From Bacillota bacterium (GTDB lineage Bacteria > Bacillota > Clostridia > Lachnospirales > Lachnospiraceae): 46,749 nt of DNA. The notes beneath the pieces were generated by a model that was not told the origin of the DNA, searched no databases, and was given only the letters and a program-made list of their open reading frames with translations. Where the stretch lies: positions 1 to 46,749 of the forward strand of contig JAEZJW010000097.1 in assembly GCA_023415595.1 (NCBI GenBank). The letters run 5' to 3'. A program made the position numbers and the translations under genes. Positions 34,556-42,659 of this stretch are shown here, one piece after another (position 1 is the stretch's first letter; each line of letters opens with the position of its first letter).

Positions 34556-35250
34556 CAGCTTTCCCTCCCTTCCAACGGCCGCTTCAAGACGATCAGAGAG
34601 ATTATAATGAAAAGCATGGTGGGTAGGATAAAATTAGAAGCTCCGAAGATCAGCCTGCATAGAACAGCCCCGGTAACTCCGATGATGGCAGGCAGATGAG
34701 TTTTAGCTGTCTTCCATTGGTTCAGAAAGATTACTACAAATAATGCGGTAAGTACGAATTCAATGCCTTTGGGATTAATTTCGATCATGCTTCCCAGGAT
34801 ACCGCCTAATAAGGATCCACAGATCCAATAGATCTGATTTAAGGCAGACAGAAAGAACAGAAACCATTTGCGGTCCACACCTTCCGGTGGTTCAGCGGAA
34901 CAAGCCAGGGAGAAGGTCTCATCTGTCAGGGAGAAGATCAGGTAAGGTTTTATCCTGCCGAGGCATCTGTATTTCTCCAGCATGGAGACACCATAGAACA
35001 GATGTCTTGCATTTACCATTAGTGTAACGATTAATCCGTTCAGAGGATGAAATCCTTCCGCTAGCAGCGCTACTGCAACAAACTGCATGGAACCCGCGTA
35101 GATGAAGGTACTGGTGAATAGGATCCAGAGAAGAGAAAAATCATTGCTGTCCATCAAGATACCATAGGCAGCTCCCAGGAAGATAAAGCCGGTAAAGACC
35201 GGTATAGTATGTGGAAGAGCAGCCCGCAAGGCTGCTTTTTTAGAACCCAT
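34555..35250 (-). CDS. azlC: AzlC-family branched-chain amino acid exporter
   Basis: 231-residue membrane protein with six or more hydrophobic segments. Family motifs include AALPHTIPVFTGFIFLGAAYG, FIYAGSMQFVAVALL, LMVNARHLFYGVSML and SLTDETFSLAC. It should export leucine, isoleucine, valine or analogues with AzlD. The gene follows the 138-residue protein on the minus strand by only 36 bases, suggesting co-transcription. No Lrp-type regulator is nearby. Confidence 0.93.
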   Translation of the reverse strand: MGSKKAALRAALPHTIPVFTGFIFLGAAYGILMDSNDFSLLWILFTSTFIYAGSMQFVAVALLAEGFHPLNGLIVTLMVNARHLFYGVSMLEKYRCLGRIKPYLIFSLTDETFSLACSAEPPEGVDRKWFLFFLSALNQIYWICGSLLGGILGSMIEINPKGIEFVLTALFVVIFLNQWKTAKTHLPAIIGVTGAVLCRLIFGASNFILPTMLFIIISLIVLKRPLEGRES

Positions 35251-35286
35251 AATAAATACTCCTTTGTATTCTTGTTCGACACCGCG

Positions 35287-35703
35287 TTATACGGTTGGAA
35301 TTTCGGCGGAGCCTATAAGTATTGGCTGAAAATCCGAACTGTCCGTACACAGGAAACCCGAGAAGCGTTCAATAACCTGCTCGAAAAGTCTCCTGACCTT
35401 ACTCAGATCCTCTTCGGCCAGGTTAATACCATAGATCGTCCTGATCTTACGGTTCTTAACGAAGGCGAGATCGGAAGGGTCCTTGAAATCAACGGAAAGT
35501 GGTTCAAAGTCTACGGTATTCTTGTTGGCTAACTCTAGCTCCAGTACATTCATTTCAGGCCATAGCTCTACGTTAAGGTCGGTATTCTCCTTTAGCAGAT
35601 CTGCGATATCCTTAGCCTCCACCACGGATGGAGTCATATAGAATAAGTCCAGGAATTGCCTGGAGGGCTTGCTGCTATCTTGTTTTTGTTTTTTATCAGA
35701 CAT
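35287..35703 (-). CDS. Conserved-looking protein of unknown function, 138 residues
   Basis: Soluble protein with no signal peptide. A lysine-rich start leads to a mixed alpha/beta region (VVEAKDIADLLKEN, then LNVELWPEMNVLELELAN and ALVFVKNRKIRTIYGI-like strands) that looks folded, but I recognise no family. GGAGGATATCT is upstream of ATG 35703 on the minus strand. It is 38 bases downstream of the zinc-binding protein gene and 36 bases upstream of azlC, so probably in an operon. Confidence 0.7.
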   Translation of the reverse strand: MSDKKQKQDSSKPSRQFLDLFYMTPSVVEAKDIADLLKENTDLNVELWPEMNVLELELANKNTVDFEPLSVDFKDPSDLAFVKNRKIRTIYGINLAEEDLSKVRRLFEQVIERFSGFLCTDSSDFQPILIGSAEIPTV

Positions 35704-35741
35704 AGATATCCTCCTTTTTTAACCGACCTTGCGGATTGATT

Positions 35742-36002
35742 TTATTCTTCCTTAGCCTCTGTCTGCAGCAGCGCTTCATTCAGTAGTTGATAAGGATATT
35801 GGGTCCCGCAGGTCTTACATTCGATATAGTTACGCGATGCGGTCTGTTCCCGTTTGTCATAGAGATAGGATAAAAACTCTTCCGTATTCTGAAGACCTGG
35901 CATATCGGAATCTACGACATATGAGTAGACATAACTGGCTTCATGCCTCAGTACTAATTCCTTGCCATTACATAACGGACACATATAAACTCTCTTTTCC
36001 AT
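35742..36002 (-). CDS. Small zinc-ribbon-like protein, unknown function
   Basis: 86-residue protein with two CxxC pairs, YMCPLCNGKE near the N-terminus and IECKTCGTQYPY near residue 62, fitting one zinc site. The middle carries aromatic strands (SYVYSYVVDSD). GGAGGTTC lies upstream of ATG 36002. It may begin the minus-strand series with the 138-residue protein and azlCD. No function can be assigned. Confidence 0.75.
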   Translation of the reverse strand: MEKRVYMCPLCNGKELVLRHEASYVYSYVVDSDMPGLQNTEEFLSYLYDKREQTASRNYIECKTCGTQYPYQLLNEALLQTEAKEE

Positions 36003-36087
36003 GAATCAGAACCTCCTGATGTATGATTATGTTGATTCATTAACCCATGATGAGTTTATCCAGGTACGGTAATTTTATCCCTTTATC

Positions 36088-37167
36088 TTATATGCTTACG
36101 TTAAAAGACACCTTGTTCCTACCGGTTCTTTTTGATATATAAAGTGCTTTATCGGCTTCCTCCATAATCTGATCAGGAAGTTTTACGGTATCGGGGAAGG
36201 ATGCTATGCCGATCGAAATGGAGATGCGCAGATGATAATTTGTGAATCGGTTTTTCTCCACTGCTTTCCTTATCCTCTCGGCAAGCTCCCGGACAGTCTT
36301 GACAGGCAGCCCCTGGTAGATGACACAGAACTCTTCTCCGCCGACTCGTGAGACGGTAACCGCATTTTTGCATATTCTGCGGATTAATTCTGCTAATTCC
36401 CTAAGAACCTCATCACCGATTCCATGACCGTAGGTATCATTTATTTTCTTAAAGAAATCAATGTCAAGCATTAGGATGTGCAGGGTATGACCATTCGTTT
36501 TCGCAGCGGAAATCACTTGATTAAGCTTTAAATCGAATCGTCTGACATTATCCAAACCGGTTAAAAAATCCTTCATCGCCTCGGCTTTATATTTTAAATA
36601 TAAAGTATTTGTTAAGGCAATATGCTTAGACAGATAAGCAACCAGAAATGCGGCTATAATGGAAAACAGTAAATAATAGAGCAGGGTATGTAGGATCTGG
36701 CTGGATTCTCTTAAGGTCACTATGATAAACAGACTGAAGGCGGTTATCGAACCGACATTCATCAACAGCCATTTTTTGTTGTCTGAAAGCTTTAGTTTTG
36801 AAATGATTCCGCACATAAGGCTGATGATAAGGATCAGTATAGCACCTAGAAAGGAGTTAAAATGGAGTCCAAAGTAAAGGATACGGAACGCACCCATGAT
36901 GAGTCCGGCACTTAAGGTTGGGAAGAACCCTCCTTGCATTGCAATCATGATCAGGGCAAATTGCCTTAAATCAATGATTACGTCTGAAGGAGCAGATACA
37001 CTGTAAATCATTAAGGTACACCCTAATAATCCTGAAAAAACTCCTGATAGAAGCATTGTATTCTTTTTACTTATAATTCGATTCAGACCTTTGCTTCGTA
37101 TAATTTCTCCGGCAAGATACAGAAAGGTCATAAGCAGTGCAACATTAGCAATCAGATCCTTTATCAT
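36088..37167 (-). CDS. Diguanylate cyclase with 5TM-LYT-type membrane sensor
   Basis: 359 residues. About six hydrophobic segments occupy residues 1-190 and include DLRQFALIMIAMQGGFFPTL and AFRILYFG, as in 5TMR_LYT sensors that bind small ligands. The C-terminal GGDEF domain has DFLTGLDNVRRFD, LDIDFFKKINDTYGHGIGD and active-site GGEEF (276-280), so it should make c-di-GMP from two GTP. The usual RxxD inhibitory site five residues before GGEEF is absent (CKNA region), implying little product inhibition. A possible minus-strand promoter is TTGTAA/TATAAT at 37234-37205. Confidence 0.9.
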   Translation of the reverse strand: MIKDLIANVALLMTFLYLAGEIIRSKGLNRIISKKNTMLLSGVFSGLLGCTLMIYSVSAPSDVIIDLRQFALIMIAMQGGFFPTLSAGLIMGAFRILYFGLHFNSFLGAILILIISLMCGIISKLKLSDNKKWLLMNVGSITAFSLFIIVTLRESSQILHTLLYYLLFSIIAAFLVAYLSKHIALTNTLYLKYKAEAMKDFLTGLDNVRRFDLKLNQVISAAKTNGHTLHILMLDIDFFKKINDTYGHGIGDEVLRELAELIRRICKNAVTVSRVGGEEFCVIYQGLPVKTVRELAERIRKAVEKNRFTNYHLRISISIGIASFPDTVKLPDQIMEEADKALYISKRTGRNKVSFNVSI

Positions 37168-37204
37168 AAGCCACCTTATTTCTTCTTCATATTAAAACAA
37201 CTTA

Positions 37205-37234
37205 CATTATACTTAATTTTATTCCATATTACAA
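37205..37234 (-). promoter_or_regulatory. Possible promoter of diguanylate cyclase gene
   Basis: On the minus strand TTGTAA (37234-37229), 18 bases, TATAAT (37210-37205), 38 bases before the start codon. Confidence 0.45.
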
Positions 37235-37304
37235 TGTGTATTGGAAATATTCGTAGTATTTTATAGTGAATAACAGCAAAAACTATAGATACGGAGGTGA
37301 TTTT

Positions 37305-37517
37305 ATGAATTTGTATTATTACGGCCAAAACCAGGTTCAGACGCCGGTGGTTGTGAATGCAATGATACCGGGTATATTTCCGACAATAGTAGATAGGGAT
37401 AATTATTTATCTTCCCTTGATACCGAAACCAGAGATTATATTCTGCAACATACGGATGATTTCAGATCAGTCAAAGATATAGCTGATTGTGTCGAAGAAA
37501 TGAAATTAAAGCGCTGA
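37305..37517 (+). CDS. Small hypothetical protein, 70 residues
   Basis: Begins MNLYYYGQNQVQTP and has a NAMIPGIFPTIVDRDNYLSSL segment and a helical C-terminus (RSVKDIADCVEEMKLKR). ATG 37305 has a very strong GGAGGTGA site seven to eight bases upstream; the in-frame GTG at 37266 lacks one. Followed by a terminator. Family not recognised; it could be a small sporulation or coat protein, but nothing in the sequence proves this. Confidence 0.7.
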   Translation: MNLYYYGQNQVQTPVVVNAMIPGIFPTIVDRDNYLSSLDTETRDYILQHTDDFRSVKDIADCVEEMKLKR

Positions 37518-37528
37518 CCGGCAATAAA

Positions 37529-37568
37529 AAGACAGATCCTTTGATCTCTACTCAAGGATCTGTCTTAG
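37529..37568 (+). terminator. Terminator of 70-residue protein gene
   Basis: AAGACAGATCC-TTTGA/TCAAGGATCTGTCTT stem with one bulge, loop TCTCTAC; short T-rich tail. Confidence 0.75.
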
Positions 37569-37572
37569 TTTC

Positions 37573-37632
37573 CGCGTAAGCAAAGTGAGCAAAGTGAACA
37601 AACAAGTTTGTTCACTTGTGAGCGCGCACGCG
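37573..37632. repeat. Long near-perfect inverted repeat (hairpin/cruciform)
   Basis: AAGTGAACAAAC (37592-37603) and GTTTGTTCACTT (37606-37617) are separated by AA only; CGCGT/ACGCG pairs at the outer edge (37573-37577 with 37628-37632). Close to the tetR stop, so may act as terminator on the minus strand, or be an intergenic repeat. Confidence 0.6.
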
Positions 37633-37649
37633 AACCGTCTTTACCGGGT

Positions 37650-38234
37650 TTAACGCTTCTTTTTGGGATAGATCGAAGGAAGACCGGTAGCTATTCCCAC
37701 CATCAGCTCTGATATGGATCCGGTTGATTTCTTCATGCCCTCATGGAGCCATTTCTGTATTACTCCGACACATCCGGAGATGGTAAAGGAATAGATGTAC
37801 TCTGCATCCTCCTTTGGTATACCGATTCCATTGGTTAAGTCACTTACATTCCTATCATAGATCAGCATCATGATGCGCTTTTGGAAGTTAAAATCGCCCC
37901 GTTCACTCAGTAACATTTTACATAGCTGAGCGTTTTCTTTAATATATTCAAGTATTTTCTCAACAATCTCAACCATGTTTATATTGGTCTTATTCTGCAT
38001 ATAATCTGCTAGATAGGAAGTAACATTATCCACCAGCTCATTTTCAATCTTACGAAGTAAATCATACTGATCCGTGTAATGAGCATAGAAGGTTGCGCGG
38101 TTAATATCGGCATCCTCACAGATTTCTTTGATCGTAATCTGTGAGATATCCTTCTTTTCCAGTAATTTGATAAAGCTTTCCTTCAAAACCATTTTCGTAT
38201 ATCGGACTCGCCGATCATCCTTATTACTTCTCAT
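37650..38234 (-). CDS. TetR-family transcriptional regulator
   Basis: 194 residues. The N-terminal helix-turn-helix has the TetR order: TKMVLKESFIKLLEKKDISQ, then ITIKEICEDADINRATFYAHY, followed by a helical ligand-binding domain (TetR_C_8/DhaS-like appearance). ATG 38234 has GGAGG seven bases upstream; the frame extends to 38249 without a site. It is divergent from the MMPL transporter gene, and the shared 173 bases hold an inverted repeat over the transporter's -35 box, so it probably represses that operon. Inducer unknown. Confidence 0.92.
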   Translation of the reverse strand: MRSNKDDRRVRYTKMVLKESFIKLLEKKDISQITIKEICEDADINRATFYAHYTDQYDLLRKIENELVDNVTSYLADYMQNKTNINMVEIVEKILEYIKENAQLCKMLLSERGDFNFQKRIMMLIYDRNVSDLTNGIGIPKEDAEYIYSFTISGCVGVIQKWLHEGMKKSTGSISELMVGIATGLPSIYPKKKR

Positions 38235-38322
38235 TGGGATATCCTCCAACTTGCAAGATCTTGTTATTTAATAAACAGATTACTGGTTTTTGTTTAACAA
38301 CATACATACATAAAGTATCTGT

Positions 38323-38354
38323 CTGTTGACTTAACAGTATAGTGTTATTATATT
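38323..38354 (+). promoter_or_regulatory. Promoter of MMPL gene with overlapping TetR-type operator
   Basis: TTGACT (38326-38331), 17 bases, TATATT (38349-38354). The inverted repeat CTGTT-5-AACAG (38323-38337) covers the -35 box; a related TTGTT-t-AACAA lies at 38290-38300. Confidence 0.65.
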
Positions 38355-38407
38355 ATGAATGTGATATATAATCAACAGTATGTTTAGCATGTTCAGGAGG
38401 ACAAAAA

Positions 38408-40480
38408 GTGAACGGATTTACTCATATCGTAACTAAATACAGAAAAAGCGTTGTAATCATCTTCTCCGTTCTGGCTGTACTCAGCCTTATCTTTTCGCTG
38501 CTGGTATCTGTGAATTACAACCTGGTGGATTATCTGCCTAAGGGGGCACAGTCAACGAACGCAATCAGAATTATGGAGGAGGAGTTTGGCGGTAAGATGC
38601 CGAATGCCAGGGTAATGATTAAGGACGTTAGTGTACCGGAAGCCTTGGAATATAAAGAGAAACTAGCTGCAGTAAGCGGTGTGGGCTCAGTAACCTGGCT
38701 CGATGATATCGTAGGACCTGAGACTCTGGGAGCCACTCCGGTGGAGTTCCTTGACACCGCCATTCTAAAGAATTATTATATGGACCGAAGTGCCTTATAT
38801 ATGATAGTCATAGAAAACGGTAAGGAGGAAAGTACTGTTGCTGCCATACGGGAGGTCATCGGAGACGGGAATGCGGCAGCAGGTCATGCGGTTGATATAG
38901 CTGCATCCCAGGAGATGTCAGCTTCTGAGGTCAGGAATGCCATGTTGATCCTGGTACCGGTGATCGTCATCATATTAATCCTTTCTACAGCATCCTGGAT
39001 AGAACCTCTGCTGTACCTGCTCACTATCGGGGTAGCTGTCTTTATCAATATGGGCACAAATGCATTCTTTCCGCAGATATCCTTCATTACCCAGACCGTC
39101 AGTCCGGTACTGCAGCTGGCGGTTTCCCTGGATTACGCGATATTCCTGCTACACAGCTTCCGGGAATTAAGTTCGGAGTATGAACCTGTGGAGGCCATGC
39201 GGCGGGCTATGAAAAATGCGCTATTATCCGTTTCAGCCAGTGCCGCTACTACAGTTATCGGGTTCGTTGCATTAATGACCATGCGCTTTGGTATCGGTTC
39301 CGATCTGGGGCTTAATCTGGTAAAGGGAATCCTGCTCAGCTTTATTTCGGTTATGGTGTTTTTACCGGCTTTCACTTTAATCTGCCGCAAGCTGATTGAT
39401 AAATTTAAGCATCGCAGATTTCTTCCTGATTTTTTGAAGGCGGGCCGTTTTTTGATGAAGATCAGAATACCTTTTCTGATTCTTGCGGTTGCGATTGTTA
39501 TTCCGTGCTTCCTGGCTCAGGCAAAGAGCGGTTTCATGTATGGCTTAGGCAGCATAGCAAAGGCTTCGCGGGCAGGGGAAGATGCGGTACGGATAGAAGA
39601 ACAGTTCGGCAATGAAAATACTCTGGCCTTGTTGATTCCCAAAGAAGATCCGGGGAGGGAGGCCGTATTGTGCGATGCACTTGCCGGACTACCACATATA
39701 ACCGGAGTCATGTCCTATGCGACGGCGGTAGGCGCGGAGCTTCCGCCGGAATATGTACCTAAGCAGGTTGTCGATCAGTTCTACTCGATTCATTATGCAA
39801 GAATCGTGCTTACTACTGACCTTCCGGAAGAAGGGACTGTGACTTTTCAGACGGTAGAAGCTATCATGGATATTGCAGCGCAGTATTATGACAGCTATTA
39901 TCTGGCAGGACAGAGTTCGACCTTATATGATATGAAAGATGTTATCACAATTGATACGAATATCGTAAACTTGGTGGCGATTGCGGGAATCTTCCTTGTT
40001 CTTTTTATCTCCTTCCGATCGCTGACCATTCCTGTGTTCCTGGTATTTACCATTGAGACAGCCATATGGATTAATCTATCCTTCGCATATTTTAGTGATA
40101 AGCCGCTTAATTTCATCGGATACCTTGTAATCAGTACGGTTCAGCTGGGTGCTACAGTGGACTATGCGATTCTTCTCACAAACCGATATCTGCAAAACAG
40201 AAAAGAGCTGCCAAAGAAAGAAGCGATGGTAGCTACTCTGGCCGGAAACCTGGAGGCGCTCCTGATTTCTGCAGCCATTTTATCAACAGCAGGCTTTATC
40301 CTGGCAGCCACCTCCACGAACCCGATCATTTCCGAGCTTGGAATTCTTCTGGGAAGGGGTACCTCGTTCTCCTTTCTCTTGGTAGTATGTGTGCTTCCTG
40401 CGTTTTTGCTGATCTTTGATAAGGTCATCCAGAAAACCACCTTAAGCCATGGCTTCCATACCGGACACCATAAGCATTAA
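38408..40480 (+). CDS. MMPL/RND-superfamily exporter
   Basis: 690-residue membrane protein with duplicated halves, each a first TM followed by an extracytoplasmic loop and a five-TM block, as in MMPL proteins that move lipids or drugs. Hallmarks are VSLDYAIFLLHSFRE in the first half and QLGATVDYAILLTNRYL in the second, both containing the transmembrane Asp-Tyr pair used for proton coupling. GTG 38408 has GGAGG eight bases upstream. Expression is probably controlled by the divergent TetR. A secreted companion follows. Confidence 0.92.
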   Translation: MNGFTHIVTKYRKSVVIIFSVLAVLSLIFSLLVSVNYNLVDYLPKGAQSTNAIRIMEEEFGGKMPNARVMIKDVSVPEALEYKEKLAAVSGVGSVTWLDDIVGPETLGATPVEFLDTAILKNYYMDRSALYMIVIENGKEESTVAAIREVIGDGNAAAGHAVDIAASQEMSASEVRNAMLILVPVIVIILILSTASWIEPLLYLLTIGVAVFINMGTNAFFPQISFITQTVSPVLQLAVSLDYAIFLLHSFRELSSEYEPVEAMRRAMKNALLSVSASAATTVIGFVALMTMRFGIGSDLGLNLVKGILLSFISVMVFLPAFTLICRKLIDKFKHRRFLPDFLKAGRFLMKIRIPFLILAVAIVIPCFLAQAKSGFMYGLGSIAKASRAGEDAVRIEEQFGNENTLALLIPKEDPGREAVLCDALAGLPHITGVMSYATAVGAELPPEYVPKQVVDQFYSIHYARIVLTTDLPEEGTVTFQTVEAIMDIAAQYYDSYYLAGQSSTLYDMKDVITIDTNIVNLVAIAGIFLVLFISFRSLTIPVFLVFTIETAIWINLSFAYFSDKPLNFIGYLVISTVQLGATVDYAILLTNRYLQNRKELPKKEAMVATLAGNLEALLISAAILSTAGFILAATSTNPIISELGILLGRGTSFSFLLVVCVLPAFLLIFDKVIQKTTLSHGFHTGHHKH

Positions 40481-40560
40481 GGTATAGAATTATATGAAGA
40501 TATAGTACACTCAGATTATTTGAGTTTTTTGATTGATTCGTGAATGGAAAGGAGTATTTG

Positions 40561-42117
40561 ATGATGAAGACAAAAACATATCGTTTCATAAAGATTGCAG
40601 CAGCATTAACAGCTATCCTCACCCTGTTAATACCGGCAGGAACCGTAGCTGCAGCAGATATACCATCCCAGAAGGAAGAGGTGGTTTATGGGCTGCTGGA
40701 TTATGATGGGAGTGTGAAGAGCATCTATGTAGTCAACATCCTGCAAGGCGGGGCAATTACGGACTATGGCAACTATAGCGAGATCCGTAATATGACTTCT
40801 ACGGAAGCATTGAACAGGGACGGTGATCTGATCACTGTGAACACGGCCTCCGACAAGTTTTACTATCAGGGGACCTTGGAAACCAGGGAATTACCCTGGG
40901 TAGCTTCTGTAAGATATTTTCTGGATGGAACCGAGTTTACCGGGTCGGAGCTCGCCGGTAAAAGTGGAGAGCTGAAGATAGGGATCACCGTAACGCAGAA
41001 TGCAGAGATCAACAGTACATTTTATGAGAACTTTGCTTTACAGATCTCCTTTGCCTTGGATACAAAGCTCTGTGAGAACATAAAGGCAGAAGGTGCCACG
41101 ATAGCAGAAGCCGGCAGAAATAAGCAGCTGAACTTTACCGTTCTTCCCGGAGAGGGAGCGGATCTGGCAGTAACAGCTACTGTTCATGACTTTGAGATGG
41201 AACCGGTCAGTATCAGCGGTATAAGATTAAATCTTGGATTAAGCTTTGATGAGACAGATATTACAGATCAGGTAGAACAGCTGACAGAGGCTGTAAAAGG
41301 GCTTGATAATGGGGCTGAAGAGCTCTTAAGCGGAGTAACCGAGCTTTCCGAGGGAATGGAAACTTATGTGGAGGGCTTAAAGGAGTTTAAGAATGGGATT
41401 TCGGAGCTGGATTCAGGGGTTGCCGGCTTAAAGAAGGGTGTGGTATCTTTAAGCGATGGCCTTACAGAGCTTTCGAAGCAGAATGAAGCTCTGGTGGGTG
41501 GCGCTACTGCCATAAGGCAATCTGCCTTTGATGCTGTGAATGCGCAGCTATCCGTTATGGGCTTAGGGCTACCTGCTTTGACCCCACAGAATTATGAGAA
41601 GGTCTTATCCGGCATCCCTGACCTGGCTGCAGTAAAGGTCCAGCTGGATGGAGTAGTACAGTTTACAGAAGGATTGATCAGTTATACTGAGGCGGTTACC
41701 CAGCTTACGGGAGGGGCATCGGATTTGGCTGATGGAGTATCTGAACTGAAATCCTCTACTGCCGTTCTTGCATCCTCTGCTAAAGAACTTTATGATGCCG
41801 GTGTTACGTTGAATACCGCTGTGAGCAAGCTCCGGGACGGACTGTCTGTCTTTAAGAACGGAACCGGAGAGATGGTGGAAGGTACTTCCGGATATGATAC
41901 TGAGATAGAGGAGCAGATCAACGGAATCCTGGACCGTATCTCAGGCAGCGGAGCACCGGTCGTCTCCTTTGTATCAGTAAAGAATACGAAGATATCAGCA
42001 GTCCAATTCGTTATGAAGACCGAGGCCATCCATACAGCGGAGGTGGCTGCAGTAGTGGAGAAGCCTAAAAAACTGAACTTCTGGCAGAAGCTTTTGAGAC
42101 TGTTCGGACTGTATTAA
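40561..42117 (+). CDS. Secreted YhgE/Pip-like heptad-repeat companion of the MMPL exporter
   Basis: 518 residues with a signal peptide (hydrophobic core IAAALTAILTLLIPAG, likely cleavage after VAAA). The first ~240 residues are beta-rich. From about residue 250 to 450 the sequence has repeats of the L..G..EL..G type (for example LDNGAEELLSGVTELSEGM), as in YhgE/Pip and MMPL-associated proteins, forming long helical bundles. The tail ends with a short basic, aromatic helix (FWQKLLRLFGLY). ATG 40561 follows GGAG by six bases. Only a weak hairpin/T-run separates it from the exporter, so they are probably co-expressed and the pair may span wall and membrane. Confidence 0.8.
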   Translation: MMKTKTYRFIKIAAALTAILTLLIPAGTVAAADIPSQKEEVVYGLLDYDGSVKSIYVVNILQGGAITDYGNYSEIRNMTSTEALNRDGDLITVNTASDKFYYQGTLETRELPWVASVRYFLDGTEFTGSELAGKSGELKIGITVTQNAEINSTFYENFALQISFALDTKLCENIKAEGATIAEAGRNKQLNFTVLPGEGADLAVTATVHDFEMEPVSISGIRLNLGLSFDETDITDQVEQLTEAVKGLDNGAEELLSGVTELSEGMETYVEGLKEFKNGISELDSGVAGLKKGVVSLSDGLTELSKQNEALVGGATAIRQSAFDAVNAQLSVMGLGLPALTPQNYEKVLSGIPDLAAVKVQLDGVVQFTEGLISYTEAVTQLTGGASDLADGVSELKSSTAVLASSAKELYDAGVTLNTAVSKLRDGLSVFKNGTGEMVEGTSGYDTEIEEQINGILDRISGSGAPVVSFVSVKNTKISAVQFVMKTEAIHTAEVAAVVEKPKKLNFWQKLLRLFGLY

Positions 42118-42195
42118 CAGATAATGCTAATCTGCAAGTGGTAGCGGTTACTTTGGTACCTCATATAATAGTATAAAGAGTATCTGAGGTTTATC

Positions 42196-42460
42196 ATGGA
42201 GATCTATGTGGTACAGCAGGGAGATACGATTGAAATCATAGCCCAAAAGTTTGATTTATCTCCTGAAAAAATATTTTGAGTACACTGATTATGATGGCCA
42301 ATAGCATATTGTCTGGTTTAAGGATGCCAGAAGCATGGATTCTGCAATTAAAATACTGCAGAGCTACGGGATTACCGGCTTGGGAATTTGGAACATCATG
42401 TATTATTTTGCGCTGATGTGGCTGGTGATTAATACCCAGTATGAAATTGTGAAGGTATAA
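42196..42460 (+). pseudogene. Decayed LysM + GH18 (SleL/YaaH-like) gene remnant
   Basis: The 5' piece reads MEIYVVQQGDTIEIIAQKF and DLSPEKIF, a LysM module, then TGA (42277). In the next frame the text YTDYDGQ-stop-HIVWFKDARSMDS, then IKILQSYGITGLGIWNI and ending QYEIVKV-stop matches the C-terminal end of GH18 spore-cortex/peptidoglycan glucosaminidases of the YaaH/SleL type. The whole middle (hundreds of residues) is missing, with a frame change and a TAG (42302-42304). It is thus a deletion remnant, not a functional gene. Confidence 0.82.
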
Positions 42461-42489
42461 GAAATATAAGGGTCAACCCTGGGATTAAA

Positions 42490-42519
42490 AAGTAGTTCTG
42501 TTCGCAGAGCTACTTTTTT
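42490..42519 (+). terminator. Terminator before clpB
   Basis: AAGTAGTTCTG/CAGAGCTACTT with TTCG tetraloop, followed by T6. Confidence 0.88.
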
Positions 42520-42659
42520 GTTTTGGGTTCATAAATTAAGAGGATATTTTTTAATATTACTATTGTAATTTAATGATATAGGTGTTATAGTCGTAATAGA
42601 ACAGACAATATAGATTATCAAGGTGAAAACGGTAGGATACGTTCAAAGGAGGAACAACT

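Noticed and set aside
35209..35532. 107-codon + strand ORF opposite azlC and the 138-residue protein
   Set aside because: Overlaps two minus-strand genes and lacks start signals.
42520..42659. CIRCE or CtsR control of clpB
   Set aside because: No TTAGCACTC-N9-GAGTGCTAA or GGTCAAA heptad repeats found upstream.
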